Positions 32,710 through 44,959 of a DNA stretch of 64,000 nt are shown here, one piece after another. Below the pieces are notes generated by a model. That model ran no database searches, was not told the origin of the DNA, and was given only the letters and a program-made list of their open reading frames with translations. A program made the position numbers and the translations under genes. Within the stretch, counting starts at the first letter, position 1, and every line of letters begins with the position of its first letter. The stretch comes from Pieris napi (lineage: Eukaryota; Arthropoda; Insecta; Lepidoptera; Pieridae): assembly GCF_905475465.1 (NCBI RefSeq), contig NC_062248.1, forward strand, positions 11,656,001 through 11,720,000. The letters are read 5' to 3'.

Positions 32710-34770
32710 GTAACTTGTATTTTTTGCTATCTTCAGTAGAAACATATTCCCATTTAAATGAAGTTTAAAAATTATTCCTTGAAATTATAACATGTCCACA
32801 AAACAGTAAAATCAGGAAACAACTAAAATCCAAGTAATATTCCATCTAACATGACAATATGTTTTAAAATCGTCTGAAATTTTCACCTTGTATATTGTAC
32901 AAAATGCAAACTTTTGGAAGCGTAAACATTTGTATAGTAACTCGTTAAAATTGTTGTTCAAAGAATTATACTGAGAAATTTTCAACATTAAAATGATAAA
33001 CAGTTGGTATTCATAAGATAATTCTTATATACTTTAAACCTACAATTATTGTAGTTTTGGTATTTCACGTTTGATTTTGTAAGGATGAGAAATTAGTAGT
33101 ATTTTGCAGGCAAATCTACATGAAGCAAGAAAGAAGGTTGGCTTGTCTCCTGGTATCCATTTAGTCCATACAATGATAAAACCCAGGGAATGAGTCATCT
33201 TTCTGGCGGGAAAAGATCATAATTTGTATTGAAAATGGTTGAACTGTATTGTGTTTTTCAAAGTTTATTGATATTTACAAGAAGAAATTAAGACACAAGG
33301 CTGTTATGGTAGGCGTTATCTTATTTCTCATAAGTTTAATATTCACAAAATCAACTTACTAATCTGGAATTTGGGACATTTATTTATTTATTTCGTAATC
33401 TTACAGCTAATATAAATTATATACAATAACAAACAGTTACTCTGAAAATATAGCCAGATATGGAATACATATCATTTAACTACAAATAGGTTCAAAAATT
33501 TACAAAAGAAAACAAACAAATAAAAATTATTCAATACATTGGACTAAGTAATACCTAATTTGGCTGTGTTGTGTGATGGTGTAAAAGTGAGGGTAAGTAC
33601 GTGAAGGTGTGTATGTGGGGTATGCTCATGATGCAGGTGATTTTGCGCTATGGATATTCTTAATACTCCTTTTAATCATATTCTGCGATAGCTTAAACAA
33701 TTCAAGGCTTAAATATTGGTCCTTTTATGTATGGCTTTCGCTATAATTTAATATTAAATAGCAGTTGTATAAATGAATTCAAGATTAATTGAATATGGAT
33801 TATTTTGGGCTTTGTGGTTTGAGATTCTGAAATAAATATTATAAATATCGAAGAAATGAAATTCTCGTTAATCAAAACCGCACATTATAGAAGCCACAAT
33901 CGCGAAGTAATCACATTTTTAAATTATTTGTGGTTCGCGTCAAATTGAATAAATATTATTTAACTTTGTTTCCTTGCTTCAATCTAGCTAATGCTTGATT
34001 TATAAACCATGTTTCAAGACTATTTTTTAACTACTGCTATTTTAACCGACTTAAAGATTCTAAACATCACACAGCCCATGTTTGTTTTAATGAATTCGAG
34101 TTTCGTTAAAGTAGTTTTATATAAATCTATCGATACTTTAGTAACGTTTTTTAGTGATTTCAATTATAAAATAATAGTAATCTATCGCTTTAAATGTACC
34201 AAATTATTTTATAAATAAGAAAAATCGTTTTGTTTATCTATTAAAATACGGTTCGTGCGATCTTTATCGCATGCTACATCTTAACTTATCTTTGAATCCT
34301 TATAGAAACATACAATAAAAATAAATCTCTACTTTCTTTTCTTAGAAATGTATAATTTACCACACACTCGAACATCTATTGAGGATATTAGGGAATTATA
34401 TCCCTTAATCAAGGTTTTAGCGCCTAATAAGGCTTAGGGGGATAATTGAAACACGATCTTATCACTTCTTCGCCCAATTTATACCTTATTTCTTTCACAT
34501 TTCTTTGTACATACGGAGCCAGTGTAACGTAATCAATGCTTTTAGCAATGCGAGGTTTGATTCCTATGGGATGGTTGGGTTTTTACTTTACAATATTGGA
34601 GCGATTTTACCATAATCTAAACCCATACAAATACTTTTGTATACCTGCTGCAGCTGAAAGCTAGCAATTGGCGAAAATCTGACATATCTATTTCGCTGTA
34701 AAAATATAAATCACGAGTTCCCACAATACGAGCCCACAATTCACTAACATATACTCTAATATAATAAAAC
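32710..34770. other. AT-rich sequence, nothing firm
   Basis: A tttatttatttatttcgtaa string at 33379 may be the reversed tail of a LINE. Nothing else stands out. Confidence 0.4.
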
Positions 34771-34772
34771 AA

Positions 34773-35055
34773 TTGTCTCAGAAATACCTCCATTACATTG
34801 AAACCTATAAAATCCTCACTGGCCACTATAATGTTCCAGGAATTGAGAAGCTCTTTATTTTAAGTGAAAATACACATTTGAGGGGTAGTTCTTTAAAACT
34901 TAAGACTACTCAACACAACACAAATTCCCTAAAGAACTTTCTCCCAAACCGGGTAGTGGCCGACTGGAATAGGCTTCCGGAAAGTGTGATCAGTGCACCA
35001 TCTGTGAACACCTTTAAAAATAGACTGGATAAGATTCTCCAAATCCCATAATACA
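34773..35055 (+). mobile_element. CR1-type LINE fragment (RT C-terminus)
   Basis: The open frame gives YLHYIETYKILTGHYN, then NTHLRGSSLKLKT and RVVADWNRLPESVISAPSVN followed by TFKNRLDKIL and a stop at 35049-35051. This is the canonical CR1/L2 RT C-terminal motif (RG-KL, RVV-WN-LP, FK-RLD). 5'-truncated. A (TAA/TTA)n microsatellite follows at about 35080-35100. Confidence 0.75.
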
Positions 35056-35587
35056 CACGTATCAGCTTATTAAAAGTAAATAATAATAATTATTATTATT
35101 ACATTTTGATTGGACTTTGTCTTAACGCTAAATTTAGTTTATCTGTTAGGAACAAAAATAATTCTAAACAGAACTTATATATTTTGCATTACGAATACGA
35201 TACTTTTATTCCATGGATCCTACATTTCTTGACATAGCAATACAATATGCGTGTTTATCGTAAGTAATATTTGCAAATATATCAACGGAATAGCAATGTC
35301 AATACTATTTGATTTATCTTTAGTAACTATATTGGATTTAGATTGATTTTGAATAGTTAATTAGATTAACTGATCAGTTGTGGAATAATTATTAACAATC
35401 ACTTATTTAATCTTATGAGTATCGTAATCTAATCAAAGTTTAATATAAGTTTTAAGAAAAATTTTGTCTTGCTATTAGGATCTGATCTTAATCTTCTTGG
35501 CCTAAAAAGTTTAACTTGAACGATTGTCCGATATCTGTCCTTGAAAATAAGCAGGGCAGTTCTTCAATTTACGACAATATACATATA

Positions 35588-35842
35588 TCGTATCACCTCG
35601 AAGGCCGTCCGTTCCATAACTAAGCTTTTTTAAGGCAGTTTTTACCGCGCACCACCGCTGTGGAACTAACTCCCCATTGAAGTATTTCCGAACCAATTCG
35701 AGCTAGGGTCCTTCAAGAAAAGAGTGTCTCAATTCTTAAAAGGCTGGCGACGCATTCACGAGCCCTCTGGAATAGAGAGTGTCCATGGGCGGGGTTATCA
35801 CTTAACATCAAGTGAACCCATTTGCCCCCTTTTCAATAAAAA
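35588..35842 (+). mobile_element. Jockey-like LINE 3' end, truncated copy
   Basis: tgaagtatttccgaaccaat, aagaaaagagtgtctcaatt, gagagtgtccatgggcgg, then an A-rich end. Confidence 0.8.
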
Positions 35843-36210
35843 AACATGTATTCAACTAATTTACACATACGTACGTGTGGTACTCAGTTATCGGAGCTTT
35901 ATAACACTGAATACTCTGTATAAGCACACAGGTGTGGGCTGCGTTGAATAAAACAAAGTATCAACTTTTCATGGATTACTCGGTCAGCATTAAACAATAA
36001 TGAACCACTCAATGTGACTTCGCGTATGTCGACGCAGAGACATACGGAACAATAATATATTGTTTAGAAAATAATTGAAAGTAGTCACTAAAAATTATCA
36101 GTGATTTAGGATTATATGCTATATAGAAGTGTTGGCCTGAAGTCGTGCGTTTGATCCCAGGTTGTGAGCAATGTATACTGGATCGATGGCTCACACGTCA
36201 TGCTTGTGAA

Positions 36211-36394
36211 CAGCCCTGCGATTCTGTAACTCACTTTTCGAACTCACACAGCGGTTTTCGCATCGGCGGTCTCTCTCAAATCAGTCGTGAAGCAGTCATT
36301 TTATGATTTGGCATTCTGAAAAGGTGGGTGCTTGTAGTTTATTGTTTATTATTGAGTGAGTTCGAAAAGTGAGTTACAGAATACCAGGGCAGGC
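36211..36394. mobile_element. Foldback MITE, copy 2, with deleted right arm
   Basis: The left arm is complete (gccctgcgattctgtaactc through tgatttggcattctg). The right arm is cut to about 45 bp ending acagaataccagggc. Confidence 0.85.
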
Positions 36395-36517
36395 AGGTGC
36401 TTCCGGAAACTGAACTGCGAGGCTTTCGTTCAGTTTTGTTATTTAAAAACAAATAAAGAGCGGACCGCATCTGCCTTCGTCTGGTTTCTTCTATGTTTGC
36501 CATAGTCATTTTGAATG

Positions 36518-36628
36518 ATGATTTAATATTTTAAAAGAGTACCAAGAGTTTTTTACGCCGGCTTTTTTTTTAAAAATTAATAAATATGTTTATTATGGAA
36601 CATAAGATACAGGTATCACTTAATACAC
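36518..36628. mobile_element. Two opposed fragments of the resident LINE's 3' UTR
   Basis: 36518-36568 matches 11433-11482 in + orientation. 36572-36625 matches the reverse complement of about 11545-11590. The two parts of one 3' UTR therefore sit head to head. Confidence 0.65.
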
Positions 36629-36629
36629 G

Positions 36630-38040
36630 CCGCTGACAAATACGTTGAATAGACAAATTTCTGTAAAATCCTCGGAACAGTGAGGTCGCTCCGGGAAGCC
36701 TGTGAAGTGCCCAGGAGACTTATGTGCTTCTGGAAGGAGCTAGGCTGGCTAAATTAGCCAGGACTCGTACGCACAACGGACCAATTAAGTGTCTAATTGT
36801 GGAAATGAGTCCAACAGCCCTAACCCTAACCGAAGAAGATTTCGATATTCGGTACTTTAGAGTTGTGCAGTAATTAAACCAAGCGATTCCATAGAAGACA
36901 TGAAAGCTTGAATTTTTTTTCAGATTGTCCGTTTTGTTAGTGTTTGAAAACATTGGTTAAAAAGAAATCGAGGCTTTTATAAGTCCAGAGGTAACGATGC
37001 TGAAGTACCCAAATAATTTCTTGTTTTTGGTATATCATGGTAAATAATAATACATTTATATTCAACATTATTCAAAAAAATTAAAGAAACTTGCCTGTAT
37101 CAACCGAGGGATCCAACACGGCTGTGTTGGATACCTCGTGTGCAGGCACCCGTGCATATTGCACCACGATGTACACTAAAAAAAATTACGAAATCAAATT
37201 ATTGAATCACCTTAAATACCGCGCCGTGTAATGATGAAGGGGAAGGTGATTACATTTTAAAGGAAAGGTGCCTTTATAGCGTTGGAGAGTATTTAGACCA
37301 TAAGTTTGATACCAACTATAAATAAGTTCTAATTATGATAATTAATATGAGATGTCATGCCAATTTTTATATGAATTTTATAATTAATCGATCTTGCATA
37401 GCTTAAAGCAAACGGAAAACTAATGCGTGTATTAGTTTGCTACGAAAAGGATTTCATGTGTCTATTTTAATTAGCTTATGTTCATGTGATATAAATAATT
37501 ATTTCGAAAAAATCATCATGACCTAGTATTACTAGTACGCATTTCTAAATATCCGTATGTCACAACAAAATAACGTTGCTTTCGAGTACAAAGCTCGAGT
37601 GTGTGGCAATCACAAGAGCTTTGAATACAATGAGCTTTCCCTACAATACATCGACATTTCTCTGTTTCCCCTACAAATTGCAAGTTTTTCAAATTCAAAA
37701 TAAAACAATAATTGATATATCATTCGACTTTTTACTACGTAAACAGTACTTGATGACGATGATAAAGCTGTGGATTAGCGCCAAACAATAATATTTTAAA
37801 ATGGTTAAAACCTGAGCAAGTTCCTGTTAACGTGAAGTTATGTTAAGTTATGCGAGTAAAATAACTAAAAAGTAAACCAAGGTGACTGGTACACATTCAA
37901 AACCTTAACCAAGCTTCGAGTATGAATTATACTGCATAACCAAAAAAATGCTAAAAAATTAAAAAATGTAGATAATTATAGTTACAGCAGTATTCCCAAG
38001 TGTAAGTCTGCAAATTGCTTTTGAAACTCGTTAATATTTT
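36630..38040. other. Mostly unrecognised sequence, one strong hairpin
   Basis: The hairpin at 37093-37147 is listed separately. No convincing coding. Confidence 0.4.
37093..37147. repeat. Structured hairpin, 55 nt
   Basis: Nested pairing: GCCTG/CAGGC outer, CGAGG/CCTCG middle, ATCCAACAC/GTGTTGGAT inner, 4-nt loop ggct, one internal loop and one mismatch. It is GC-richer than its surroundings. Confidence 0.7.
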
Positions 38041-38048
38041 TATGTGAT

Positions 38049-38115
38049 ATAATCGTTACACACCTGTAACGATTATAATTTAATTAGTAAGTATATACAC
38101 ACAAGTATATACTTA
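38049..38115. repeat. Two adjacent perfect hairpins
   Basis: 38049-38076: 12-bp stem ATAATCGTTACA with loop cacc. 38088-38115: 11-bp stem TAAGTATATAC with loop acacaa. They lie about 190 bp upstream of the Penelope-like fragment. Confidence 0.75.
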
Positions 38116-38302
38116 ATAATTTGCTTTTACTCAAACTTAAAATCTTTAGTTTCACACTGGCTAAATTCACAAGAATTGCATTATTTATAATTAGCTATAA
38201 AAAGGTTTAGGCTATATGTTATCTTGTTTTTTAATATTTATATTAATAAGTTTTTTATTGTAAAACAAAATAAAGAAACAAAAAAATAAATCTTAGGCCT
38301 AA

Positions 38303-38700
38303 TCACTACATACGCTTTGACCAACCGAAAGTACTTGCGAAAGAAAAAAGATTCTTCCCAAGATTGGTACGCGAAGCCATTGAAATCAAAAAACACCCCA
38401 ATTTCAATAGAGAAGACGGCCTAAAATGGTCAAACACCTGGGATCCAATAATATCCAAATTAAAATCTCAAGAAAAACAATCCGCAAAAATAGAGGACAC
38501 CGTGAGCCAATTTTGCCAAAACCCTCCATCTTTTAGTCGATACCAACTCCGGGGAAATAAATACAGATAAGGCAACTTTCTCTACAGCTGTGATACTTTT
38601 TGACATCCAACATCTTTTGTCTTCAGTCACCGTGACCATGCACGCTGTAAAGCACGCGAAACGTCGGATAAATTTAAAATAATTATGTTAAATAGTTGTA
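38303..38700 (+). mobile_element. Penelope-like element, C-terminal fragment and 3' UTR
   Basis: The frame from about 38303 to 38570 reads NHYIRFDQPKVLAKE, then RFFPRLVREAIEIKKHPNFN and REDGLKWSNTWDPII, which I recognise as the end of the GIY-YIG part of Penelope-like retroelements. The 3' UTR contains gcgaaacgtcgg, the string seen at the 3' side of PLE hammerhead ribozymes, but the matching CUGANGA side is not clear. 5'-truncated; no reverse transcriptase remains. Confidence 0.7.
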
Positions 38701-38709
38701 AATTTATAA

Positions 38710-40735
38710 CATAACTTCAATCCGGTCAAAAAGTTTTTTCTTTAAAATAAATCTTCTTAATAAATAGGAAAATCTGCAATATCTAAGGTCATGCATATTT
38801 CTGTGCACAAATTATATTTCTTTGTATGCATTGACACTTTCTCCTACGGTGGGGAAAAATAGGGAGACCTAACGATTGACGTTACACGCTAAAATCTGCG
38901 ACAGGCAGCTGTCAGGACCAGAAGGCTGATAATGAAGAAAGTAATCAAATATGATTAAACCAAAAAAGTCCAGCTTAACCCGTTTCTACGTTGGTTGTTT
39001 AGTATTATATGTCATAGTTTTCCCCGCAAATTAAAAAGACTCAATTGATAGTTTTCTTGAAATATAATAACGTGTACACATGTTTAAAGTTCTAACGAGT
39101 TACCGTGAAAACCAATAAAACAAACAATATTTTCCAACTCCTTAAACTCGGTAACAACAAGATATCGACAGCAACATATCGTCTATTATTGCGCGTTTTA
39201 TTGAAAGCCAGTGATTATTTGTGGCCTGTCACTTGCAATATATAACTTATTCCACGTTTATTAACTATTTAAAAATGCATGTATTCCATTATTAATGTTT
39301 AGTAATATTATATTTAAGTCATGATTATATTAATCAATGGTACACGACCTCCGAAGGAGTGAAGGCCCACTTTACCGTCATCGTCACTAAGCATTTTCAT
39401 TGTTTCCCAACTATCTCTTTTATTAATTATTTTTTCTAGGTTTCTAGTGGCTATCCTCTCCTTTTTAAACCCATTCGACTAGTTAAGAAAGAACTGCTGA
39501 CTCATTTGCCATCACAAATGATTGCAGTTTACCACAATTCACTCACTTGGTCATATATTAACTACTAATTATAAATTATTACTACTAACATGTGCTCGAT
39601 TACAAAAAAATCATGTGTAAGATAAGGTTTAAAAATCTTTTGTCATAAGTATTATCTTCACATGAAATATCTTCATTGAAATAATCTAAATAGAAACATA
39701 GCTACAAATACACACCTACCAATACCCAACCTCAATATAATAAATAATAGTTGTTAAAATTTATGTCGCAAATCTTGTAGCATTTAAGTTTGTACAGCCA
39801 TCGCGGTTGTTAGTAGGAATATAATCAATGTGCTGAACTGAAACATTTGTTAATTAATGATTGATTAAACTTCGTTGTCTAATTGCACCGTTCTTAGATA
39901 ATTATAACGTCTCTATGTTGGATGTTGGAAAAGTTGCTCCGCTATAAATACTTCATTAAAATGTATAATACTAAAATCATTTGCGGCCTATATGTAACTA
40001 CAATGTTAACAGTATAAACAATAAAGCTGCATGGTGTCATTTAAGTGAAGTTATTTTTATTGTTATAGTGCCATTAGCAATGTGCTCACGAACTTAATAT
40101 GCTAATAACATTATCTTTGGTTCAAGCGAGAAATATAGATTTGAATGGTGACTTGTAATAACAGGTTTTCCCAACCTTTTTCAAGCACCAGTCTCTCAGT
40201 ATAATACATAGCCTTAAGCTTATTGTCAAGTTTATTATTATTATTATTAATTAAATTAAGTTTAAGTTAATTAAAGTAAGTTTAAGTTAAAGTAAGTTTA
40301 TCATAAAGCAATGTATGTATAAGATAAATAAATAAAAAAAAATAAAAAAATTAATTAAACTTCTTTAACCGATAAAAAGTCGAATTATATAAAACGGTCA
40401 AACAAACATTTGATCAGTCTGGAATGTCGTCTCATGAATTTTATATTACAACTTATTAAATTTTTTATATTCATACTCATGAATGAAGTAAATAAAAGTC
40501 TTTAACTGATGATTTCAGGTATCTAGCTTTCACAGTAAACAATATTGAAAGATTTAGTTGGAAATTATCATTTATTTCAATTTTCACTAACGATTCCAAA
40601 ACTTTATACATTCACTAACAATCTGAAACAATATCTTCTCAACCTCTTCTATGAAACAGAACATATTCTTATTGTGCTCCAATAGTTTAGTTATAAAATG
40701 TACCTAAGTGTTATGTAGAAATTATTATCAAGTAG
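38710..40735. other. AT-rich sequence with a simple repeat
   Basis: No gene found. At 40228-40305 there is a (TTA)n run followed by an imperfect repeat of aagtttaagttaa units. Confidence 0.4.
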
Positions 40736-40739
40736 CGAG

Positions 40740-40850
40740 ACTGTCTACCCACGACACAGGGAATCTTAGTGTGGGGGCTAGTGCACTTTCTTTATAGCTA
40801 AATTTAGTTCTTATTATGAATAAAAAAGTTGATTTCTTTCTTTCTTTCTT
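40740..40850 (+). mobile_element. LINE 3'-tail fragment
   Basis: tgtgggggctagtgcacttt, then atgaataaa and a (tttc)n tail. Similar to 42995-43075 (gtggggactagtgatagatg, atgaataaagtattta). Confidence 0.5.
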
Positions 40851-41043
40851 TATAAGCTGCCACAAATTAGTTTTTTGTTTATTTTGTAAATATGTACTTT
40901 TGTTTCTTCACAACTTTTTAACCACATTTAGTTTTAGTTCTACGCCCTTATGCAATTATAATTCAACTAAGGGCGTTGAATTAGGATTTATAATGTCCGT
41001 TAGGGTTAACTTATATTCTATAGTCGTTCACCGTTATAGTATA

Positions 41044-41853
41044 TTAGGTTGGGGAAAAAGTCTTTTCGCATTATACTATGTATGAACTTGTAATAAAATC
41101 TCTTTGGCTATACTATATGTATTTGCCTGTTTTTGTTAGCATTGAAAGTTGAGATTTTAAAGAAGATAATTCCAAATTCATATTAGGATAATGTGTGATT
41201 TTTATTTATTTTTCGTACCGTCAAGATAAGTGAATCTAATGAAGAAATTCGATACATTTTAAAAATTTACTACAAAAAAGGTAAAAATGCAACGCAAGCC
41301 GCGAAAAAAAATTGCGATGTTTATGGACCTAGTGCAGTGTCTGTGAGAGTAGCACAAATTTGGTTTAAGTTTTTTCAAATTTTTTTTATTTATTTTTTGT
41401 TTTGACCATCGATTCTGAACTCTACTGCGAAACACTGATGAGATTAAAGCAAGGAGTTGAGAGAAAGCGGCCGGAATTAATCAACAGCAGGGGTGTGGTT
41501 TTTCATCAAGATAACCTCACACATCTTTAGCCACTCAGCAAAAATTAAGAGTCTATACACCTGACCTTGCACCTTCAGATTTCCACCTGTTTCGGTCTTT
41601 TCAGAATTCTTTAGGCAGTGTCAGGTTAACATCACGAGAGGACTGCCAAAACCAATTGTCGCGGTATTTTGATCAGAAGCCCCAAAATTTCTATAGCAAT
41701 GGGATCATATCCCTACCTACAAGATGGCAAAAAGTTATCGAACAAAATGGTACCTACATACTTTAGTTAAATATAAATAAACTATATTAAAAAATGTTGT
41801 GAATTTTCTTGAAAAATACAAAATTTTCTTGAGAAACTTTTTCCCCAACCTAT
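41044..41853 (+). mobile_element. Mariner element, internally deleted
   Basis: The inverted ends ttaggttggggaaaaag and ctttttccccaacctat are flanked by TA on both sides. Length is 810 bp against about 1.3 kb for a full element. The remaining frames show the N-terminal helix-turn-helix (IYYKKGKNATQAAKKNCDVY, 41258-41330) and the catalytic C-terminus (TPDLAPSDFHLF at about 41560-41595, then FYSNGIISLPTRWQKVIEQN, 41690-41745). The first DDE part is missing and several stops and shifts are present. This is a dead relic that kept its ends. Confidence 0.88.
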
Positions 41854-42189
41854 TATGTTGAATCAGTTTATTGCATACTTGCTGAGTAATATTTTTATTA
41901 TCATGGTTTCAAAAGTCCATCAAGTATTTAGGTGTCAATTACTTAATCGACTGTTCGCAAAAACCGATACAAAATGTTTGGGAATTCATCACTGTTTCTC
42001 CGTATTATTATTCATTGCTACAGATACACTTAACTAGATAAGATTATAATGATTAAACGGTTTGATAATTTATAATGATGATCGTAATTTCAATATAAAG
42101 GGTAATATATAAATATGCATCATATTAATTGATGTTAGATTAAAATACCAATATTTTATGTACGTTTTTACAGATATAAAAAGAAAAAA

Positions 42190-42245
42190 ACAATGGCGCT
42201 GCAACTTTTTAGGGACACTGTATCTGTTTCGTGGTCATTTGTGTT
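42190..42245 (-). mobile_element. tRNA-derived SINE, family A, 3'-end fragment
   Basis: caatggcgctgcaacttttt, then ctgtatctgtttcgtggtca match the 3' end of family A in reverse. Confidence 0.55.
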
Positions 42246-42478
42246 TTTTTTCAATATAATCAGCGTAAAATAAGAAATATTTAAAAATAATTACGCCGTA
42301 TAAAATTTAAACGCCATATCTAGTCACTTTATGCCGACCTGAACGGCGTAGGCTTACCACCCACGCTTGATTCGTGACGTCAAAGTAGGCTGTTAAATGT
42401 GACGTCATTAATATACCTCTATTCAGAAGTAGTGTGTGACACATAAAAAAACTGCGTGCGTACAATGTACACATGTCA

Positions 42479-42920
42479 GAAGTGAAACTTCTTTGTAAAT
42501 TAATTTGAGTAATTAAGCTGCCCAAATCCCATAATTTCATTTTGCCAGTCTTTATATATAAATGAATATAAATACTAAGGCTCATTAAAAACCAGAACTA
42601 AAATTAGTTGTTGTTATGTATATAGAAATACCACCATAAATATGGTAACAATTACCAAATAATTTAACAAAATAATTATTATCATAATTGCTAACTTATG
42701 TCCACATTTTCTAAAATAGCCAACTGGGTGTTAGCAAAAAGGTCTTGGTTCTGTGCCAAGTTATTTACTTAATAAAATAATAATGATATTGATATGTATT
42801 ACAAACACCAACGGTATTCAAGTATGAGTAATTGCACGATAATAATCGACAAAAACGCTGCACATCTTCGTGACGTTCCGTAAAAATCTTACCCTCATGC
42901 GTCTAAAGAAGTTTCACTTC
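42479..42920. mobile_element. Non-autonomous DNA transposon with GAAGT..AACTTCTTT inverted repeats, copy 2 (diverged)
   Basis: Left gaagtgaaacttctttg and right taaagaagtttcacttc are inverted, like the ends of 28737-29229. The flanking gtacaatgtacacatg also resembles the outer part of that copy. The interior is not alignable by eye. Confidence 0.55.
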
Positions 42921-42994
42921 AAATAATTAAACAAGCTTTCGTTTGTATCTTCACTTGCACTAGGTACCTTAAATGACACAACTGTTAGATAATC

Positions 42995-43078
42995 ACACAG
43001 GGGCTAGTGTGGGGACTAGTGATAGATGAATTTCGTCATGAATAAAGTATTTATTTTTATTATTTTATTTCTATCTAA
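42995..43078 (+). mobile_element. LINE 3'-tail fragment
   Basis: ggggctagtgtggggactag, then atgaataaagtatttatttt. See 40740-40850. Confidence 0.5.
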
Positions 43079-43204
43079 ATGAGTGTTAAAACGGTAATTA
43101 AATTAGCCTAAATGCTAATGTCGAACTTGACGACTTTTTGAAAAGCCTAAAATCTAAAATTATTACATATAAACCACAAGTTCTAACACTTTTTTTTTTT
43201 AAAA

Positions 43205-43446
43205 AGACAATTCACACCAATTAACCTAGTCCCGTGCTAAGCTGGTGAAGCTTGTGTTATGGGTACTAGGCAACGGATATACATACATATTATAGATAGA
43301 TAGACATATAAATACATATTTAAACACCCAAGACCTAAGCACAACACCAAATGTTCATCACATCGATGTTCGTCTCAGCCGGGGATCGAACCCGGGACTC
43401 ATGGATTCGCAGTCAGGGATACTAACCACTAGACCAATGAGTCGTC
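43205..43446 (-). mobile_element. tRNA-derived SINE, family B, copy 1
   Basis: On the - strand: head TGGTCTAGTGGTTAGTA (A-box), CCCGGGTTCGATCCCCGG (B-box), then a body with AACATCGATGTGATGAAC, a GATA-rich stretch and CCGTTGCCTAGTACCCATAA, and a TTTTTTAAA end. Confidence 0.88.
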
Positions 43447-43449
43447 AAA

Positions 43450-44780
43450 CTTAATAAGAAAGAGTTTCTAAATGCAAACGTGTAATGAAGCGTATCTCTG
43501 TGGGTTGAAAAATTATTGTACAGCTGCTGTTGTGGTGAAACTAACATAACTCCAACGCTGTAAGTATTATATATAAATAGAATACACCTACGTCTAATAT
43601 TCTGAATACACATAGCTGCTTTATACGTATGTTCCACAAATATTAATATCTTGTATGCATTTTTATACTTTAAATTTGTAGTAATTTATAGTAAGGTGTA
43701 AATTGGGACTACTAAAATCACCCCAATCGATACCATTGATACGCAAACATTTCCTAACATTAATTTAATAAAAAATATATATCATTACGTCTATTTGAAT
43801 CGTCTCGTCAACAATTATAACACTATGAACTCATTAACACTATTACTTATTTAATATTTGAAGTTAAAATAATTTAGACATAGTAATTTCAAGTCAAATT
43901 AAAAATATTAATAGGGTACATCAGCAATCAAATTGTGTTCATGATCATTTAAAATCCAATAAAATAATTGGAAAATCTCGTACGTATTATCCTTGTCACT
44001 GATCAGTTTTTTTTCAATAGGCAATCAACAAGAGATCCTTCTGTACCTGACAGATGGTACGAGAAAATATAAATTGTATATAAAATTCAAACGCACGACC
44101 TGAGGCTTAACAATCAGCACGCTTAACCACTAGGCTAACAATGATAGATCATTTTATATCCTGCTATTTTTTTATATTTAAATATGCAATCAGGATGCCG
44201 CTAGCAATAAGTGATTACACAGAGTGGCTCTATGTATGGAAGACTTATGTTGAAAAGTGAAATTTTAGTATACCCGCATAATATCAACGCAAAGATAAGA
44301 TTATACCAACGCAAAATAAAGAATTAATTTTGGTTTTGCAATATTTTGTTACAGTCTTGATACGAATAACGATACATTTAAATTTTACGATTAAACAAAT
44401 CTATAAACACGTCCTATTTGAATAAAATATTTTTATTATAAATATCTATTATTCACATTAATAAGTTTTTATTTTTATAATATATTATTCAGATTAATAA
44501 ATTCTCATCAAAATTGTATCTGTATTCATTAAACTTAAATTATTTTACAATATGAAGTATGGCATGATTTGAAATATATATTAAATTTATAAATAAAACA
44601 ATTCTTGATTCCTTACATTGTAAGAAGAAATAGGAATAGTCTAAAAATGTAACATTAAAAACTGTAAACTTCAACCAATTTCTCATACTTAAACGAAATG
44701 GAGTGCAGTTAACGCAAATTAAATCCTTGCATATTTGGGAAAGAGCTTTGAGCTTTTCATAAACTATAAGATTATCATCT
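43450..44780. other. AT-rich sequence, one tRNA-like SINE scrap
   Basis: About 44095-44145 (gcacgacctgaggcttaaca, then cgcttaaccactaggctaac) is the reverse of a tRNA-like SINE head. The rest is unrecognised. Confidence 0.45.
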
Positions 44781-44784
44781 ATCT

Positions 44785-44840
44785 CCGCCCAACGCCTATG
44801 GGAGGTGCCTATATAAGGTAGCTACGACCGCGAGCGGCGT
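44785..44840 (+). promoter_or_regulatory. Candidate core promoter: GC-box-like motif and TATA box
   Basis: CTCCGCCCAACGCC at about 44783-44796 is followed by TATATAAG at 44810-44817, in a GC- and CpG-rich island inside strongly AT-rich DNA. Transcription would start near 44841. No similar sequence occurs elsewhere in the window, so it does not look like a repeat end. Confidence 0.55.
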
Positions 44841-44910
44841 AGTTGATCCGCGAGAGTCGTAGCATGCTACGCGTGTAGAGTCCGGGAACTTTGCTACGAA
44901 ACTTCGCCAA
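44841..44910 (+). ncRNA. Candidate non-coding first exon (5' UTR) of an unknown + strand gene
   Basis: About 70 bp, ending at a strong donor CCAA|GTAAGT (44911). A second donor ACAG|GTGAGT follows at 44954. It contains the perfect 14-bp palindrome CGTAGCATGCTACG at 44858-44871. There is no ATG-led frame of note. Later exons were not found before 64000, so the gene body, if any, lies far away or is non-coding. Confidence 0.4.
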
Positions 44911-44959
44911 GTAAGTTTTCCTGTTTTTTAATTCACTTCTTACGTTGCTACAGGTGAGT

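Noticed and set aside
40228..40310. Possible satellite or CRISPR-like array
   Set aside because: A short imperfect simple repeat with no spacers; the genome is eukaryotic.
43370..43446. Functional tRNA gene (also at 53660-53732, 62320-62387 and in family A and C SINEs)
   Set aside because: A- and B-boxes are good, but the heads are fused to long repeated bodies and lack a proper acceptor stem. They are SINEs.
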